A DNA stretch of 64,000 bases from CALINB01 sp938045325 (GTDB lineage: Bacteria > Pseudomonadota > Alphaproteobacteria > Rhodospirillales > CALINB01), in NCBI GenBank assembly GCA_038114465.1, contig JAYNQW010000006.1, positions 81,289 to 145,288 of the forward strand. Reading direction: 5' to 3'. Position numbers and translations under genes: made by a program. Below the pieces are notes generated by a model. It ran no database searches and had not been told where the DNA came from. It worked only from the letters and a program-made list of their open reading frames with translations. This document shows positions 9,671 through 17,851 of the stretch, in pieces. The number at the start of each line of letters is the position of its first letter. Position 1 is the first letter of the stretch.

Positions 9671-11491
9671 ATGTACATTCGTCATCTGCCCGACAATATC
9701 GTTAATCAAATCGCTGCCGGCGAGGTGGTCGAGCGTCCGGCATCCGCCGTCAAGGAATTGGTCGAAAACAGTATCGATGCGGGAGCGACGCGCATCGATG
9801 TCGTGGTGCGCGACGGTGGGCAATCGGAAATGACCGTGATCGATGACGGCTGCGGCATGACGCCGGACGAACTGCAACTCGCTGTCGAGCGTCATGCGAC
9901 ATCGAAGCTACCCGACGATGATCTCACGCATATCGGCACGCTCGGGTTTCGTGGCGAGGCGTTACCTTCGATCGGCTCCGTGAGTCGCCTAGCTCTGACA
10001 AGCCGTCCGAAGGATGCCAAGGAAGCCTGGAAAATTACGGTTGAAGGCGGCAACACGGGTGATGTGCAGCCGGCATCCCACCCGCCCGGCACGCGCATCG
10101 AGGTCCGCGATCTTTTTTTTGCCACCCCGGCGCGTTTAAAGTTTCTCAAAACCCCGCGCACCGAGTTAAGCCACATCACCGAAACCCTGGAACGCTTGGC
10201 TATGGCTCATCCGGGTATCGGGTTTTCCTTGTCTGACGGCACGCGCAGTATCCTTAAGCTTTCGCCGGCGCAAGGCGATCTGTTTTCCGCCCGGCTCGAC
10301 CGGTTAAGCGCTGTCATGGGCCGCGAGTTCGCCGACAACGCCATGAAAATCGATGCCGAACGTCAGAATTTAAAATTGACAGGCTATGCCGGACTGCCGA
10401 CGTTCAATCGCGGCAATGCCGCCAAGCAATTCCTGTTTGTGAACGGCCGCCCGGTCCGCGATAAGCTTTTGTTTGGTGCCGTGCGCGGCGCGTACCGGGA
10501 TTTTCTCGCTTCCGACCGCTATCCCTTGCTGGCACTCTTCCTCGAAATTCCATCTGATCAAGTCGATGTCAATGTGCATCCGGCAAAGACCGAAGTGCGG
10601 TTTCGTGATGCCGGCTTGGTGCGCGGGCTGATCGTTGGTGCTTTAAAGCATGCGCTGGCCGAAGCCGGGCACCGGGCCTCGAGCACGGTTGCGCAAGCCG
10701 CCCTAGGCGCGGTCCGCCCCGGTACCGGCGGACTGGGTAGTGGCGCGGCCCCGGTTTATGCGCACCATTCGTCACACGCTTCAACCGGCGGGCTCGCCGA
10801 ACAAGTCAGTGCTTTTCACGCTCCGCTGACGAATTTGGACGCGCCGCTCGATGCGCGGCCTGCGGAATCCGCTGGGGAGGCCTTACAAAACGATGCCGCA
10901 ACATTGGCGGCCTACCCTTTAGGCGTGGCGCGGGCACAAGTGCATGAAACCTACATCGTGTCGCAAACCGCCGATGGTATTGTGATCGTCGATCAGCATG
11001 CCGCCCACGAACGGCTTGTGCACGAACGCATCACAAGCGCCATGCAGGACAAAGGTGTTTCCCGGCAGATCTTGCTGATCCCGGAAGTGGTCGAGTTGGG
11101 CGAAAGCGAAGCCGTGGTCTTAACCGCACGGCAAAATGAGCTTGCCGAATTGGGCTTGGTCATCGATTCCTTCGGTGAAAGTACCGTCGTTGTGCGCGAA
11201 GTGCCCGCATTGCTCGGCGAGGTGAACGTACAGGGCCTGGTGCGCGATTTAGCAGCGGACCTTGATGAGTTGGAAGAGGCCATCGCTTTGAAAGACCGCC
11301 TTGGCGATGTTTGCGCGACCATGGCCTGTCACGGCAGTGTACGGGCCGGCCGAAAATTAAATGCTTCGGAGATGAATGCACTGTTGCGTGAGATGGAAGC
11401 AACGCCCCATGCCGGTCAATGCTCGCATGGCCGCCCGACCTATATCGAATTAAAGCTAGCGGACATCGAAAAATTGTTCGGCCGGCGTTAA
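9671..11491 (+). CDS. mutL: DNA mismatch repair protein MutL (endonuclease type)
   Basis: GHKL ATPase that couples mismatch recognition to strand incision. The ATP-binding motifs are ELVENSIDAGATRI, DDGCGM and GFRGEALPSI in the N-terminal third, followed by the transducer domain, a low-complexity alanine/glycine-rich linker (about 320-410) and the C-terminal dimerisation domain. DQHAAHERLVHE matches the DQHA(X)2E(X)4E endonuclease motif, so this MutL should nick DNA itself without MutH. The later metal-binding motif reads CSHGRP instead of the usual CPHGRP, keeping Cys and His. Length 606 is normal. Confidence 0.97.
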   Translation: MYIRHLPDNIVNQIAAGEVVERPASAVKELVENSIDAGATRIDVVVRDGGQSEMTVIDDGCGMTPDELQLAVERHATSKLPDDDLTHIGTLGFRGEALPSIGSVSRLALTSRPKDAKEAWKITVEGGNTGDVQPASHPPGTRIEVRDLFFATPARLKFLKTPRTELSHITETLERLAMAHPGIGFSLSDGTRSILKLSPAQGDLFSARLDRLSAVMGREFADNAMKIDAERQNLKLTGYAGLPTFNRGNAAKQFLFVNGRPVRDKLLFGAVRGAYRDFLASDRYPLLALFLEIPSDQVDVNVHPAKTEVRFRDAGLVRGLIVGALKHALAEAGHRASSTVAQAALGAVRPGTGGLGSGAAPVYAHHSSHASTGGLAEQVSAFHAPLTNLDAPLDARPAESAGEALQNDAATLAAYPLGVARAQVHETYIVSQTADGIVIVDQHAAHERLVHERITSAMQDKGVSRQILLIPEVVELGESEAVVLTARQNELAELGLVIDSFGESTVVVREVPALLGEVNVQGLVRDLAADLDELEEAIALKDRLGDVCATMACHGSVRAGRKLNASEMNALLREMEATPHAGQCSHGRPTYIELKLADIEKLFGRR

Positions 11492-11498
11492 GTCGCCG

Positions 11499-12320
11499 AT
11501 GCTGTATGAAGCCATTCAGTTTTTAACGACTCCGTGTTCCTCTGCCGCTCGTAAACTCGGTTACCTCAGTCAAGCGATTGCGCTTGAGGCGCGTTATAAA
11601 CGTTGCCGGTTCGGCTGGAGTCTGCATCTCAAAAACTCGCAAGAACTCATCCGGGAAGCCATCGCGCAATGCCCGGGGCAGCGCAAGGCCGTCGTGCTCG
11701 GCTCGGGATTGTTGCTGGATATACCGATTGAGGATTTAAGTGCTGACTTTGAGCAAGTCGATTTGATCGATATCGTCCACCTTCGCGCGGCCCGGCGCCG
11801 GGTTCAGAAATTTCACAATGTGCATTTAATCGAAACCGACATCACCGGTGTCGTGCAAGAGCTAGCCCGGTTAAAAGGAACCATGACGGGCTATACTGAC
11901 GCCGGGCCCCCGGAAAAATCTTGGCCCCAACCGTATTGCGATGACCAGTTGTTTGAAGGTGCCGATTTGGTCATTTCGGCCAATATTCTATCGCAGCTCC
12001 CTTTGCTGCCGGAAGAGTATTTAACGAGTCTCGGCTGTGAAAATTCGAAGGCAATCGATAAATATGGGCGGTCAATCATCAACCATCATTTAAAATTATT
12101 AAAACATCTCGATTGCATGGTCTGTTTTATTGCCGATGTCGAGCGGTGTATATTGTCAAAGCCGAAACCGTCTAAAAACGAAAATTTATTATATGGGGTT
12201 AAGCCATTGATCGCGGCGCACAGTTGGATGTGGAATATCGCCCCGGCACCGGAAGTCGATCGCATGACGCATGTCCATCACCGTGTCGTCGGTGGTATTA
12301 TCCCGCCAGGAAAAGAGTAG
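11499..12320 (+). CDS. Uncharacterised Rossmann-fold, methyltransferase-like protein
   Basis: Protein of 273 residues that I cannot assign to a named family. VVLGSGLLLDIP near residue 65 followed about 20 residues later by the acidic strand end VDLIDIVHL resembles motifs I and II of class I SAM-dependent methyltransferases, and NVHLIETDIT would be the next strand. The later HHxxxL stretch and the tryptophan-rich C-terminus do not suggest a substrate. It starts 7 nt after mutL, and the MFS gene starts 8 nt after its stop, so it sits in one transcription unit with them. Methyltransferase activity is inference. Confidence 0.6.
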   Translation: MLYEAIQFLTTPCSSAARKLGYLSQAIALEARYKRCRFGWSLHLKNSQELIREAIAQCPGQRKAVVLGSGLLLDIPIEDLSADFEQVDLIDIVHLRAARRRVQKFHNVHLIETDITGVVQELARLKGTMTGYTDAGPPEKSWPQPYCDDQLFEGADLVISANILSQLPLLPEEYLTSLGCENSKAIDKYGRSIINHHLKLLKHLDCMVCFIADVERCILSKPKPSKNENLLYGVKPLIAAHSWMWNIAPAPEVDRMTHVHHRVVGGIIPPGKE

Positions 12321-12328
12321 GAATCGAT

Positions 12329-13546
12329 TTGGCCGAACCGCAACAAGAACAGGTAGCGACGAAAATACCGGCAGGCGTTTGGGCGATCAGTTCGGTTAGC
12401 TTTTTCATGCAGATCAGCAATTCGCTGGTCTATTCTATTTTTCCGGTTTATCAGCGCGAAGTGCTCGGGTTTTCGATGTTTACCCTCGGGCTCATTGAGG
12501 GAATCGCGCACGCATCCATGGCGTTTTCGCGCTTCATTTCCGGCGCCTTTAGTGATTGGTTGGGGAAGCGTAAGCCGTTGGCGCTGACCGGTTACGGCCT
12601 GACGATGTTTACCCGGGCTGCCATTCCTTTGGTGCGAACACCGTTGGAGGTGGTCGGGATCCGGTTTGTCGAGCGTTTGGGGATCGGAATCCGATCAGCC
12701 CCGCGCGATGCCCTCATCGCCGATCACATACCGCGCAATATCGCCGGTGCGAGCTATGGATTACGTCATAGTTTAGATCGCTGCGGTGCGCTCATTGGCC
12801 CGTTGCTGACGATGCTGTTTATGTTTTTGCTCAGCAATAATTACCGGATTGTTTTCTGGATCGCTGTTATTCCGGCCGTGGTTTCCGTCATCGTGCTGTA
12901 TATTTTCGTGAAAGACGTGCCTGTCTCGCCGGCCAAAAGGGCTCAGGTTAAAGTCCGGTGGAAATTATCGGATTTAAGATCGTTTGGCGCGCCGCTCTGG
13001 TGGTTCATCGTCGTGAACCTCGTCATGCATCTATCCTATTTCAGTGAAGCCTTTCTCGTATTGCGGGCTTCGGATGCCGGGTTGTCTTCGGCTTACATCC
13101 CATTGGTATTAGCGATACAGAATTTGGTCATCGCTTCGACGGCGTATCCGATCGGAAAATTCTCAGATAGAATCGGCCGCACTAAAATCGTCGCCCTCGG
13201 TTTCTTTTTGATGATCATCGCGCACCTATTGTTGTCGGTTGCAACAACGGTCTGGCTGGCTTTGTTCGGCGCCGCCTTGTGGGGGCTGGTTCGTTCCGCG
13301 CGCAGCGTGACCAATGCCATCGTCTCGGATTTAGTGCCGAGTAATCTGCGTGGCTCGGCTTTCGGTGTTATTCAGATGTCGCATGGTTTTGCCGGCCTCA
13401 CGACAAATATCATGGCCGGCTATCTCTGGCATACTTATAGCCCGGAACTGACGTACCAAGTCGCTGCCGGTGTGACAGCGATTTCGCTTGTGCTCTTTTT
13501 GATGTGGATGCGCCGTTATGGGCATGTCCTCAAAAAGAAGCACTAA
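12329..13546 (+). CDS. Major facilitator superfamily transporter
   Basis: Polytopic membrane protein with about 12 hydrophobic segments. MFS loop signatures are present: FSDWLGKRKPLALTGYG after helix 2 and FSDRIGRTKIVALG after helix 8. The segment ERLGIGIRSAPRDALIAD is typical of a widespread MFS subgroup of unknown substrate. The frame is open further upstream inside the preceding gene (from 12224), but TTG at 12329, preceded by AGTAGGA, gives a start just before the first helix (405 residues); the upstream extension is charged and overlaps the neighbour. Its last 4 nt overlap convergently with rsmD. The substrate is unknown. Confidence 0.88.
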   Translation: MAEPQQEQVATKIPAGVWAISSVSFFMQISNSLVYSIFPVYQREVLGFSMFTLGLIEGIAHASMAFSRFISGAFSDWLGKRKPLALTGYGLTMFTRAAIPLVRTPLEVVGIRFVERLGIGIRSAPRDALIADHIPRNIAGASYGLRHSLDRCGALIGPLLTMLFMFLLSNNYRIVFWIAVIPAVVSVIVLYIFVKDVPVSPAKRAQVKVRWKLSDLRSFGAPLWWFIVVNLVMHLSYFSEAFLVLRASDAGLSSAYIPLVLAIQNLVIASTAYPIGKFSDRIGRTKIVALGFFLMIIAHLLLSVATTVWLALFGAALWGLVRSARSVTNAIVSDLVPSNLRGSAFGVIQMSHGFAGLTTNIMAGYLWHTYSPELTYQVAAGVTAISLVLFLMWMRRYGHVLKKKH

Positions 13547-14118
13547 AGTTTCAAGAATACCACCTGTGCTGCGCCATAATTTCGCCGGTCTAGCTCTTCA
13601 AAATCTTTTGGCGGCGAAAAGGGTTCTTTCGCCGGCACTTCAACAATGCAGAGCGATCCTGCACCGATCCAAGCTTGCGCGCGCAATGATTGAAGTGCAT
13701 CGGCGGCCAGGTTGCTTTTATCAAGGCCGCTTTGATAAGGCGGGTCGAGAAAAACCAAATTGCACGGCGCTTGGGCCGCAAGGGGTGGCGGCGGGAGGTT
13801 GACGGCATCGAGCTTCAGTATGGTAACGTTACGGGCTTCACCGACCTGCCCGGCGTTTTCGCGAATGCATTTAATGGCGCGTGGATCGGAATCGATAAAA
13901 CAGGCGTGCTTTGCGCCCCGTGATAACGCCTCGAGGCCGAGCGCGCCGGTGCCGGCAAAAATATCAAGCGCCACGGCACCATCGATCGCGAAATCATGGA
14001 TGCCGTGTTCGAGCACATTGAAAATCGCCTCGCGCGCACGATCCGAGGTCGGCCGGATATCTTTGCTTGGCAGGGCTTTCAAGGGCCTTCGTTTATGTTT
14101 GCCGCCGACGATGCGCAT
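13543..14118 (-). CDS. rsmD: 16S rRNA (guanine966-N2)-methyltransferase
   Basis: Methylates G966 of 16S rRNA. The 191-residue protein begins MRIVGGKHKRRPLKA, the conserved RsmD N-terminus. SAM-binding motif I is ALDIFAGTGALGLEALSRG, and the catalytic N6/N2-amino methyltransferase motif is LDPPY. It lies downstream of an rluB-type pseudouridine synthase on the same strand with a 14 nt gap, a common pairing of ribosome-modification genes. The 3' end overlaps convergently with the MFS transporter gene. Confidence 0.95.
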   Translation of the reverse strand: MRIVGGKHKRRPLKALPSKDIRPTSDRAREAIFNVLEHGIHDFAIDGAVALDIFAGTGALGLEALSRGAKHACFIDSDPRAIKCIRENAGQVGEARNVTILKLDAVNLPPPPLAAQAPCNLVFLDPPYQSGLDKSNLAADALQSLRAQAWIGAGSLCIVEVPAKEPFSPPKDFEELDRRNYGAAQVVFLKL

Positions 14119-14132
14119 GATTTTTCCGCGTA

Positions 14133-14882
14133 CTATTTCAAGGAGCCGATTTGCTCGGCGATAATTTTTTTCGGCACTTCCTTCACCCTGCCGCGTTCGA
14201 GCTTGCCGAGTTGAAAGGGGCCGTAGGCAATGCGGATTAAGCGATTCACGCTAAAACCGAGATGCTCCATAACCCGGCGGACTTCCCGGTTCTTGCCTTC
14301 CTGCAGGGAGACCGTCAGCCAGGCGTTTGCCCCTTGTTGCTGATCGAGCACGGCACGGATCGGCCCGTAACGCACCTTATCGATGGTGACGCCCTTCTCC
14401 AGCGATTTCAGTTGTTTCGGATCAACGCGGCCGTGCACGCGCACCCGGTAGCGCCGGATCCATCCCGTTTTCGGTAATTCGAGTTTGCGCGCAATATCGC
14501 CGTCGTTGGTGAGCAGCAACAATCCTTCGGAGTTGATGTCGAGCCGTCCAATCGACATCAGCCGGGGTAGATTTTTGGGTAGCGCGTCAAACACCGTGGG
14601 CCGGCCTTCCGGATCGCGGTGTGTCGTGACCAGCCCTTTCGGTTTGTGGTAACTCCAAAGCCGCACTCGCTCGGCTTGCGGCAGGGGCTTGCCGTCGACT
14701 GTGATCGTATTATCCGCCGTGACGTTGAGCGCGGGTGAGGTGATGATGGTGCCGTCAACCGTGATGCGGCCGGCTTCGATCATGCGCTCGGCGTCGCGGC
14801 GCGAAGCGAGGCCGGCGCGGGCGATCACTTTGGCGATGCGTTCACCGGGGTTGGTTTCTTTGTCTGCCGGTTTTGCGTTCAT
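14133..14882 (-). CDS. rluB: 23S rRNA pseudouridine synthase, RluB/RsuA family
   Basis: Isomerises uridine to pseudouridine in rRNA. An N-terminal S4 RNA-binding domain (IAKVIARAGLASRRDAERMI) is followed by the catalytic domain with the RsuA/RluB signature GRLDINSEGLLLLTNDG, in which the Asp of GRLD is the catalytic residue. The ending carries no long basic tail, and at 249 residues it is in the RluB/RluE size range; RluB is the most likely assignment, but RsuA-type relatives are hard to separate by eye. It overlaps the upstream amidotransferase-like gene by 4 nt (ATGA). Confidence 0.88.
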   Translation of the reverse strand: MNAKPADKETNPGERIAKVIARAGLASRRDAERMIEAGRITVDGTIITSPALNVTADNTITVDGKPLPQAERVRLWSYHKPKGLVTTHRDPEGRPTVFDALPKNLPRLMSIGRLDINSEGLLLLTNDGDIARKLELPKTGWIRRYRVRVHGRVDPKQLKSLEKGVTIDKVRYGPIRAVLDQQQGANAWLTVSLQEGKNREVRRVMEHLGFSVNRLIRIAYGPFQLGKLERGRVKEVPKKIIAEQIGSLK

Positions 14883-15592
14883 GACCGTGCGGCGTCGATA
14901 AAGGCGGCAAAGATGCGTTCATCCGCCGGCGTGATCGAAAACTCCGGATGCCATTGCACGCCGAGACAAAACTTGTGCTTTTTCGTCTCGATCCCTTCGA
15001 TGACGCCGTCGGGCGCGCGAGCGTTGACGAGTACCCCGGCGGGCACGTCCTTGGCCGCCTGATGATGCGCGCTGTTCACTTCGATTTCCGTTTCACCGAC
15101 GATGTCGAACAGCAACGTTCCTTTTTCGATGCTTACACTGTGTCCCGTTTCATGGCGCGGATTGGGCTGTTCGTGCGCGAGCGCATTGTCGACTTCATCG
15201 GGGATGTGTTGGATCAGTGTGCCGCCCAACACCACATGCAACAGTTGCTGGCCGCCGCAAATGCCGAGGACCGGTTTGTCGGCGTTCAAGGCGCCGTCGA
15301 TGATCGCGCGTTCGAACAAAGTGCGCTTGCTTTTGGTTTTGACCGTTTTGTGGCGTTCGGTCGCGCCGAACAGGGCCGGGTCGACATCGAAATCGCCGCC
15401 GGTGACGATCAGCCCGTCGATCAAGCCGAGATATTGTCCCGCGAGTTCCGGTTCGTGCGGCAGCACAACCGGCAGGCCACCCGCCTGGCTGACCGCGCCG
15501 GCGTAATTTTCCCGGAGCGCATACCACGGATACTTGGAGTACGTGCCGGGCTCTTCCGAATCGATGGTGATGCCGATGACCGGTGTTTTCAT
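14879..15592 (-). CDS. Gamma-glutamyl-gamma-aminobutyrate hydrolase-like peptidase C26
   Basis: Class I glutamine-amidotransferase fold hydrolase. The nucleophile cysteine lies in GICGGQQLL, and the catalytic His/Glu pair is in GVQWHPE near the C-terminus, as in PuuD-type gamma-glutamyl hydrolases. The N-terminus MKTPVIGITIDS is characteristic. The frame is open upstream to 15673, but the ATG at 15592 fits the family start and gives 237 residues. It overlaps rluB by 4 nt. No polyamine-catabolic gene is nearby, so the substrate (gamma-glutamyl-GABA or another gamma-glutamyl compound) is uncertain. It is divergent from tadA with 73 bases between the starts. Confidence 0.85.
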   Translation of the reverse strand: MKTPVIGITIDSEEPGTYSKYPWYALRENYAGAVSQAGGLPVVLPHEPELAGQYLGLIDGLIVTGGDFDVDPALFGATERHKTVKTKSKRTLFERAIIDGALNADKPVLGICGGQQLLHVVLGGTLIQHIPDEVDNALAHEQPNPRHETGHSVSIEKGTLLFDIVGETEIEVNSAHHQAAKDVPAGVLVNARAPDGVIEGIETKKHKFCLGVQWHPEFSITPADERIFAAFIDAARS

Positions 15593-15665
15593 AACCGGCA
15601 CTCTAGGCAGCGTTCGGCCTTGCAGCAAGCTTGACGGCGGTGTTGTGAACTTGCAGGGTGCGGCC

Positions 15666-16124
15666 ATGACCAACGAGGCCGTAAATTATATGAACCAAGC
15701 CCTGGAACGGGCGAAGGCCGGGGGTGACGCGGGGGAAGTGCCCGTCGGCGCCGTGCTCGTCGAGCGCGCGAGCGGCACGGTGCTCGCCGCCGATCACAAC
15801 CAAGTGGAAACACTCAACGATCCGACCGCGCATGCCGAGATGCAGGTGATTCGCGCCGGCGCGAAATCGCGCGGCGATAAACGCCTGGAGGGTTGCGATC
15901 TCTACGTGACCTTGGAGCCGTGCGCCATGTGCGCCGCGGCGATTGCCCATGCCCGTATCGGGCGCGTGATTTTCGGCGCGTACGACCCGAAAGGCGGCGG
16001 CGTCGAACACGGCGCGCGGGTTTTCGAGCAACCCACGTGCCATCACAAGCCCGAGGTCGTCGGCGGTATCAACGAAATCGAAGCGGGTGAAATCTTAAAA
16101 ACGTTTTTCCGGGAAAAACGGTAA
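15666..16124 (+). CDS. tadA: tRNA-specific adenosine deaminase
   Basis: Deaminates A34 to inosine in tRNA-Arg(ACG). The zinc site is visible: HAEMQ supplies the histidine ligand and catalytic glutamate, and PCAMCAAAI supplies the two cysteines. The C-terminal region with GVEHGARVFEQPTCHHKPEV is typical of TadA rather than cytidine or guanine deaminases. The start chosen is the ATG at 15666 (152 residues, normal length); the frame is open further upstream, but that part overlaps the divergent hydrolase gene. The 73-base spacer to that gene must hold both promoters. Confidence 0.93.
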   Translation: MTNEAVNYMNQALERAKAGGDAGEVPVGAVLVERASGTVLAADHNQVETLNDPTAHAEMQVIRAGAKSRGDKRLEGCDLYVTLEPCAMCAAAIAHARIGRVIFGAYDPKGGGVEHGARVFEQPTCHHKPEVVGGINEIEAGEILKTFFREKR

Positions 16125-16130
16125 GGTTGC

Positions 16131-16454
16131 TTAGCCCTTAATTTGCTTGCTGATGTCTGAATGGTCCGGGTGGGATTCCTTGAACTTTGCCATTTGCTCA
16201 TCGGACGCGGGCAGTTGGTGTTTCTCTTTCCAATCACCGTAGGCCATGCCATAGACGCGTTCGCGGGCGGCTTCGTAGTCCATCTCGAGGCCCTTTTCTT
16301 GTGCCGCCGCCAGATACCATTTGGCGAGGCAATTGCGGCAAAAGCCCGAGAGGTTCATCAAGTCGATATTTTGCACGTCGGTTCGTTTCTGTAAGTGCTC
16401 GACGAGGCCGCGAAAGGCGGCGGCTTCAAGCTCGGTGCGTATTTGATCGTCCAT
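16131..16454 (-). CDS. DUF1244 family protein
   Basis: Small soluble protein of 107 residues matching the DUF1244 family by its core FCRNCLAKWYLAAA and the following region with AYGDWKEKHQ. The two cysteines of CRNC could bind metal, but that is speculation. The family is widespread in proteobacteria and has no settled function. The start is the ATG at 16454 preceded by GGGAGACGATC; the longer open frame up to 16547 runs into purD. It lies 31 nt downstream of purD on the same strand and may be cotranscribed. Confidence 0.88.
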   Translation of the reverse strand: MDDQIRTELEAAAFRGLVEHLQKRTDVQNIDLMNLSGFCRNCLAKWYLAAAQEKGLEMDYEAARERVYGMAYGDWKEKHQLPASDEQMAKFKESHPDHSDISKQIKG

Positions 16455-16485
16455 GATCGTCTCCCAATGATAAACGTTTGAAAAA

Positions 16486-17772
16486 TTACTTTTTGCTTTT
16501 GGCGCGGTCGATCGCGCGCCAGCCGATGTCACGGCGGCAGAAGCCACCCGGCCAATCGATCAAATCGACGGCCTTGTAGGCAAGCTTTTGGGCCTGCTTA
16601 ATACCGTTCGCGCGCGCCGTGACGCCGAGAACCCGTCCGCCGTTGGCGACGATGCGGTGATTATCGAATGCCGTGCCGGCGTGAAAGACGACGACATTTT
16701 TCAGCGCATTGGCATCGTCAAGGCCGCGAATTTCAGTACCCTTGCCGTAGTGGCCGGGATAACCCTTGGTCGCCATCACCACCGTCAGCGCGGTATCTTT
16801 GTGCCAGTCGAGTTTTATTTTATCGAGTTTTCCTTCGGCACAGGCGAGCAACGCTTCGAGCGCGTCGGATTTCAGTTTCATCATCAGCGCCTGGCATTCG
16901 GGATCGCCGAAACGCACGTTGTATTCGAGCAATTTAATGCCGTCATCGGTGATCATAAGGCCGGCGAACAGCACCCCTTTATAGGGTTTGCCTTCAGCCG
17001 CCATGCCTTTGATGGTCGGCAGGATGATGGTCTCCATCACTTCATCGGCCATTTTTTTCGTAATGACCGGAGCCGGCGTGTAAGCGCCCATGCCGCCGGT
17101 GTTGGGGCCGTGATCGCCGTCATGTGCGGCCTTATGATCCTGCGCCGAGACCAGCGGTACCGCGTTCTCGCCATCGACCAGCGCAAAGAAGCTCGCTTCC
17201 TCGCCGGTGAGAAACTCCTCGATCACGATTTCATCACCGGCTTCACCGAAAGGGCGCTCGACCATGATGTGATCGACGGCGGCGAAGGCTTCGTTCTCGT
17301 TACGGCAAAGGATGACACCTTTGCCGGCGGCGAGGCCGTCGGCTTTCACCACAATCGGGGCGTGATGGCGAATAATGTATTCCTTGGCCGAGTCCGGTTC
17401 ATCGAAGCGTTCCGATTCGCCCGTCGGGATATCGTACTTGCTGCAAATATCCTTCATAAAGCTTTTCGAGCCTTCAAGCTCGGCCGCCGCCGCGCTTGGC
17501 CCGAACGCCTTGATGCCGTTTTCTTCGAGCACATCGACCAAGCCCGCGACCAAAGGCGCTTCCGGGCCGACAACGACAAAATCGATTTTTTCGGAAACCG
17601 CGAAATCGACAATGGCGGGAATGTCTTCGGCGCCGATATCGATGCAGGCCGCAACATCGGCGATCCCGGCATTGCCCGGCGCGCAAAACAGTTCAGAACA
17701 GCGTTTTGATTGGGCGATGGCCCAACAAAGCGCATGCTCACGCCCGCCGCCGCCAACCACCAAAACCTTCAT
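16486..17772 (-). CDS. purD: Phosphoribosylamine-glycine ligase
   Basis: Second step of purine synthesis, joining glycine to phosphoribosylamine with ATP. The protein begins MKVLVVGGGGREHAL, the conserved PurD N-terminus, which fixes the start at 17772 (428 residues). ATP-grasp elements include KADGLAAGKGVILC and HDGDHGPNTGGMGAY, with EYNVRFGDPECQ near the metal site. The open frame continues 116 codons upstream through xseA on the other strand; that part is an antisense shadow. The gene is divergent from xseA with 79 bases between the two starts. Other purine genes in the window (purS, purQ, purL) are about 41 kb away. Confidence 0.97.
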   Translation of the reverse strand: MKVLVVGGGGREHALCWAIAQSKRCSELFCAPGNAGIADVAACIDIGAEDIPAIVDFAVSEKIDFVVVGPEAPLVAGLVDVLEENGIKAFGPSAAAAELEGSKSFMKDICSKYDIPTGESERFDEPDSAKEYIIRHHAPIVVKADGLAAGKGVILCRNENEAFAAVDHIMVERPFGEAGDEIVIEEFLTGEEASFFALVDGENAVPLVSAQDHKAAHDGDHGPNTGGMGAYTPAPVITKKMADEVMETIILPTIKGMAAEGKPYKGVLFAGLMITDDGIKLLEYNVRFGDPECQALMMKLKSDALEALLACAEGKLDKIKLDWHKDTALTVVMATKGYPGHYGKGTEIRGLDDANALKNVVVFHAGTAFDNHRIVANGGRVLGVTARANGIKQAQKLAYKAVDLIDWPGGFCRRDIGWRAIDRAKSKK

Positions 17773-17851
17773 CGCGCCAATCCTCTCATGCTTCTCATGA
17801 TCCTCACTGGTATTTTTATTCGTTTGTCCTGTATCATACATACCCAAAGCC

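Noticed and set aside
14948..15634. 228-codon plus-strand frame opposite the peptidase C26 gene
   Set aside because: Antisense of a gene with intact catalytic motifs; the product resembles no family.
16588..17709. 373-codon plus-strand open frame inside purD
   Set aside because: Exact antisense of a well-supported purD; it shows no motif, no ribosome-binding site, and reads as a typical GC-rich shadow frame.
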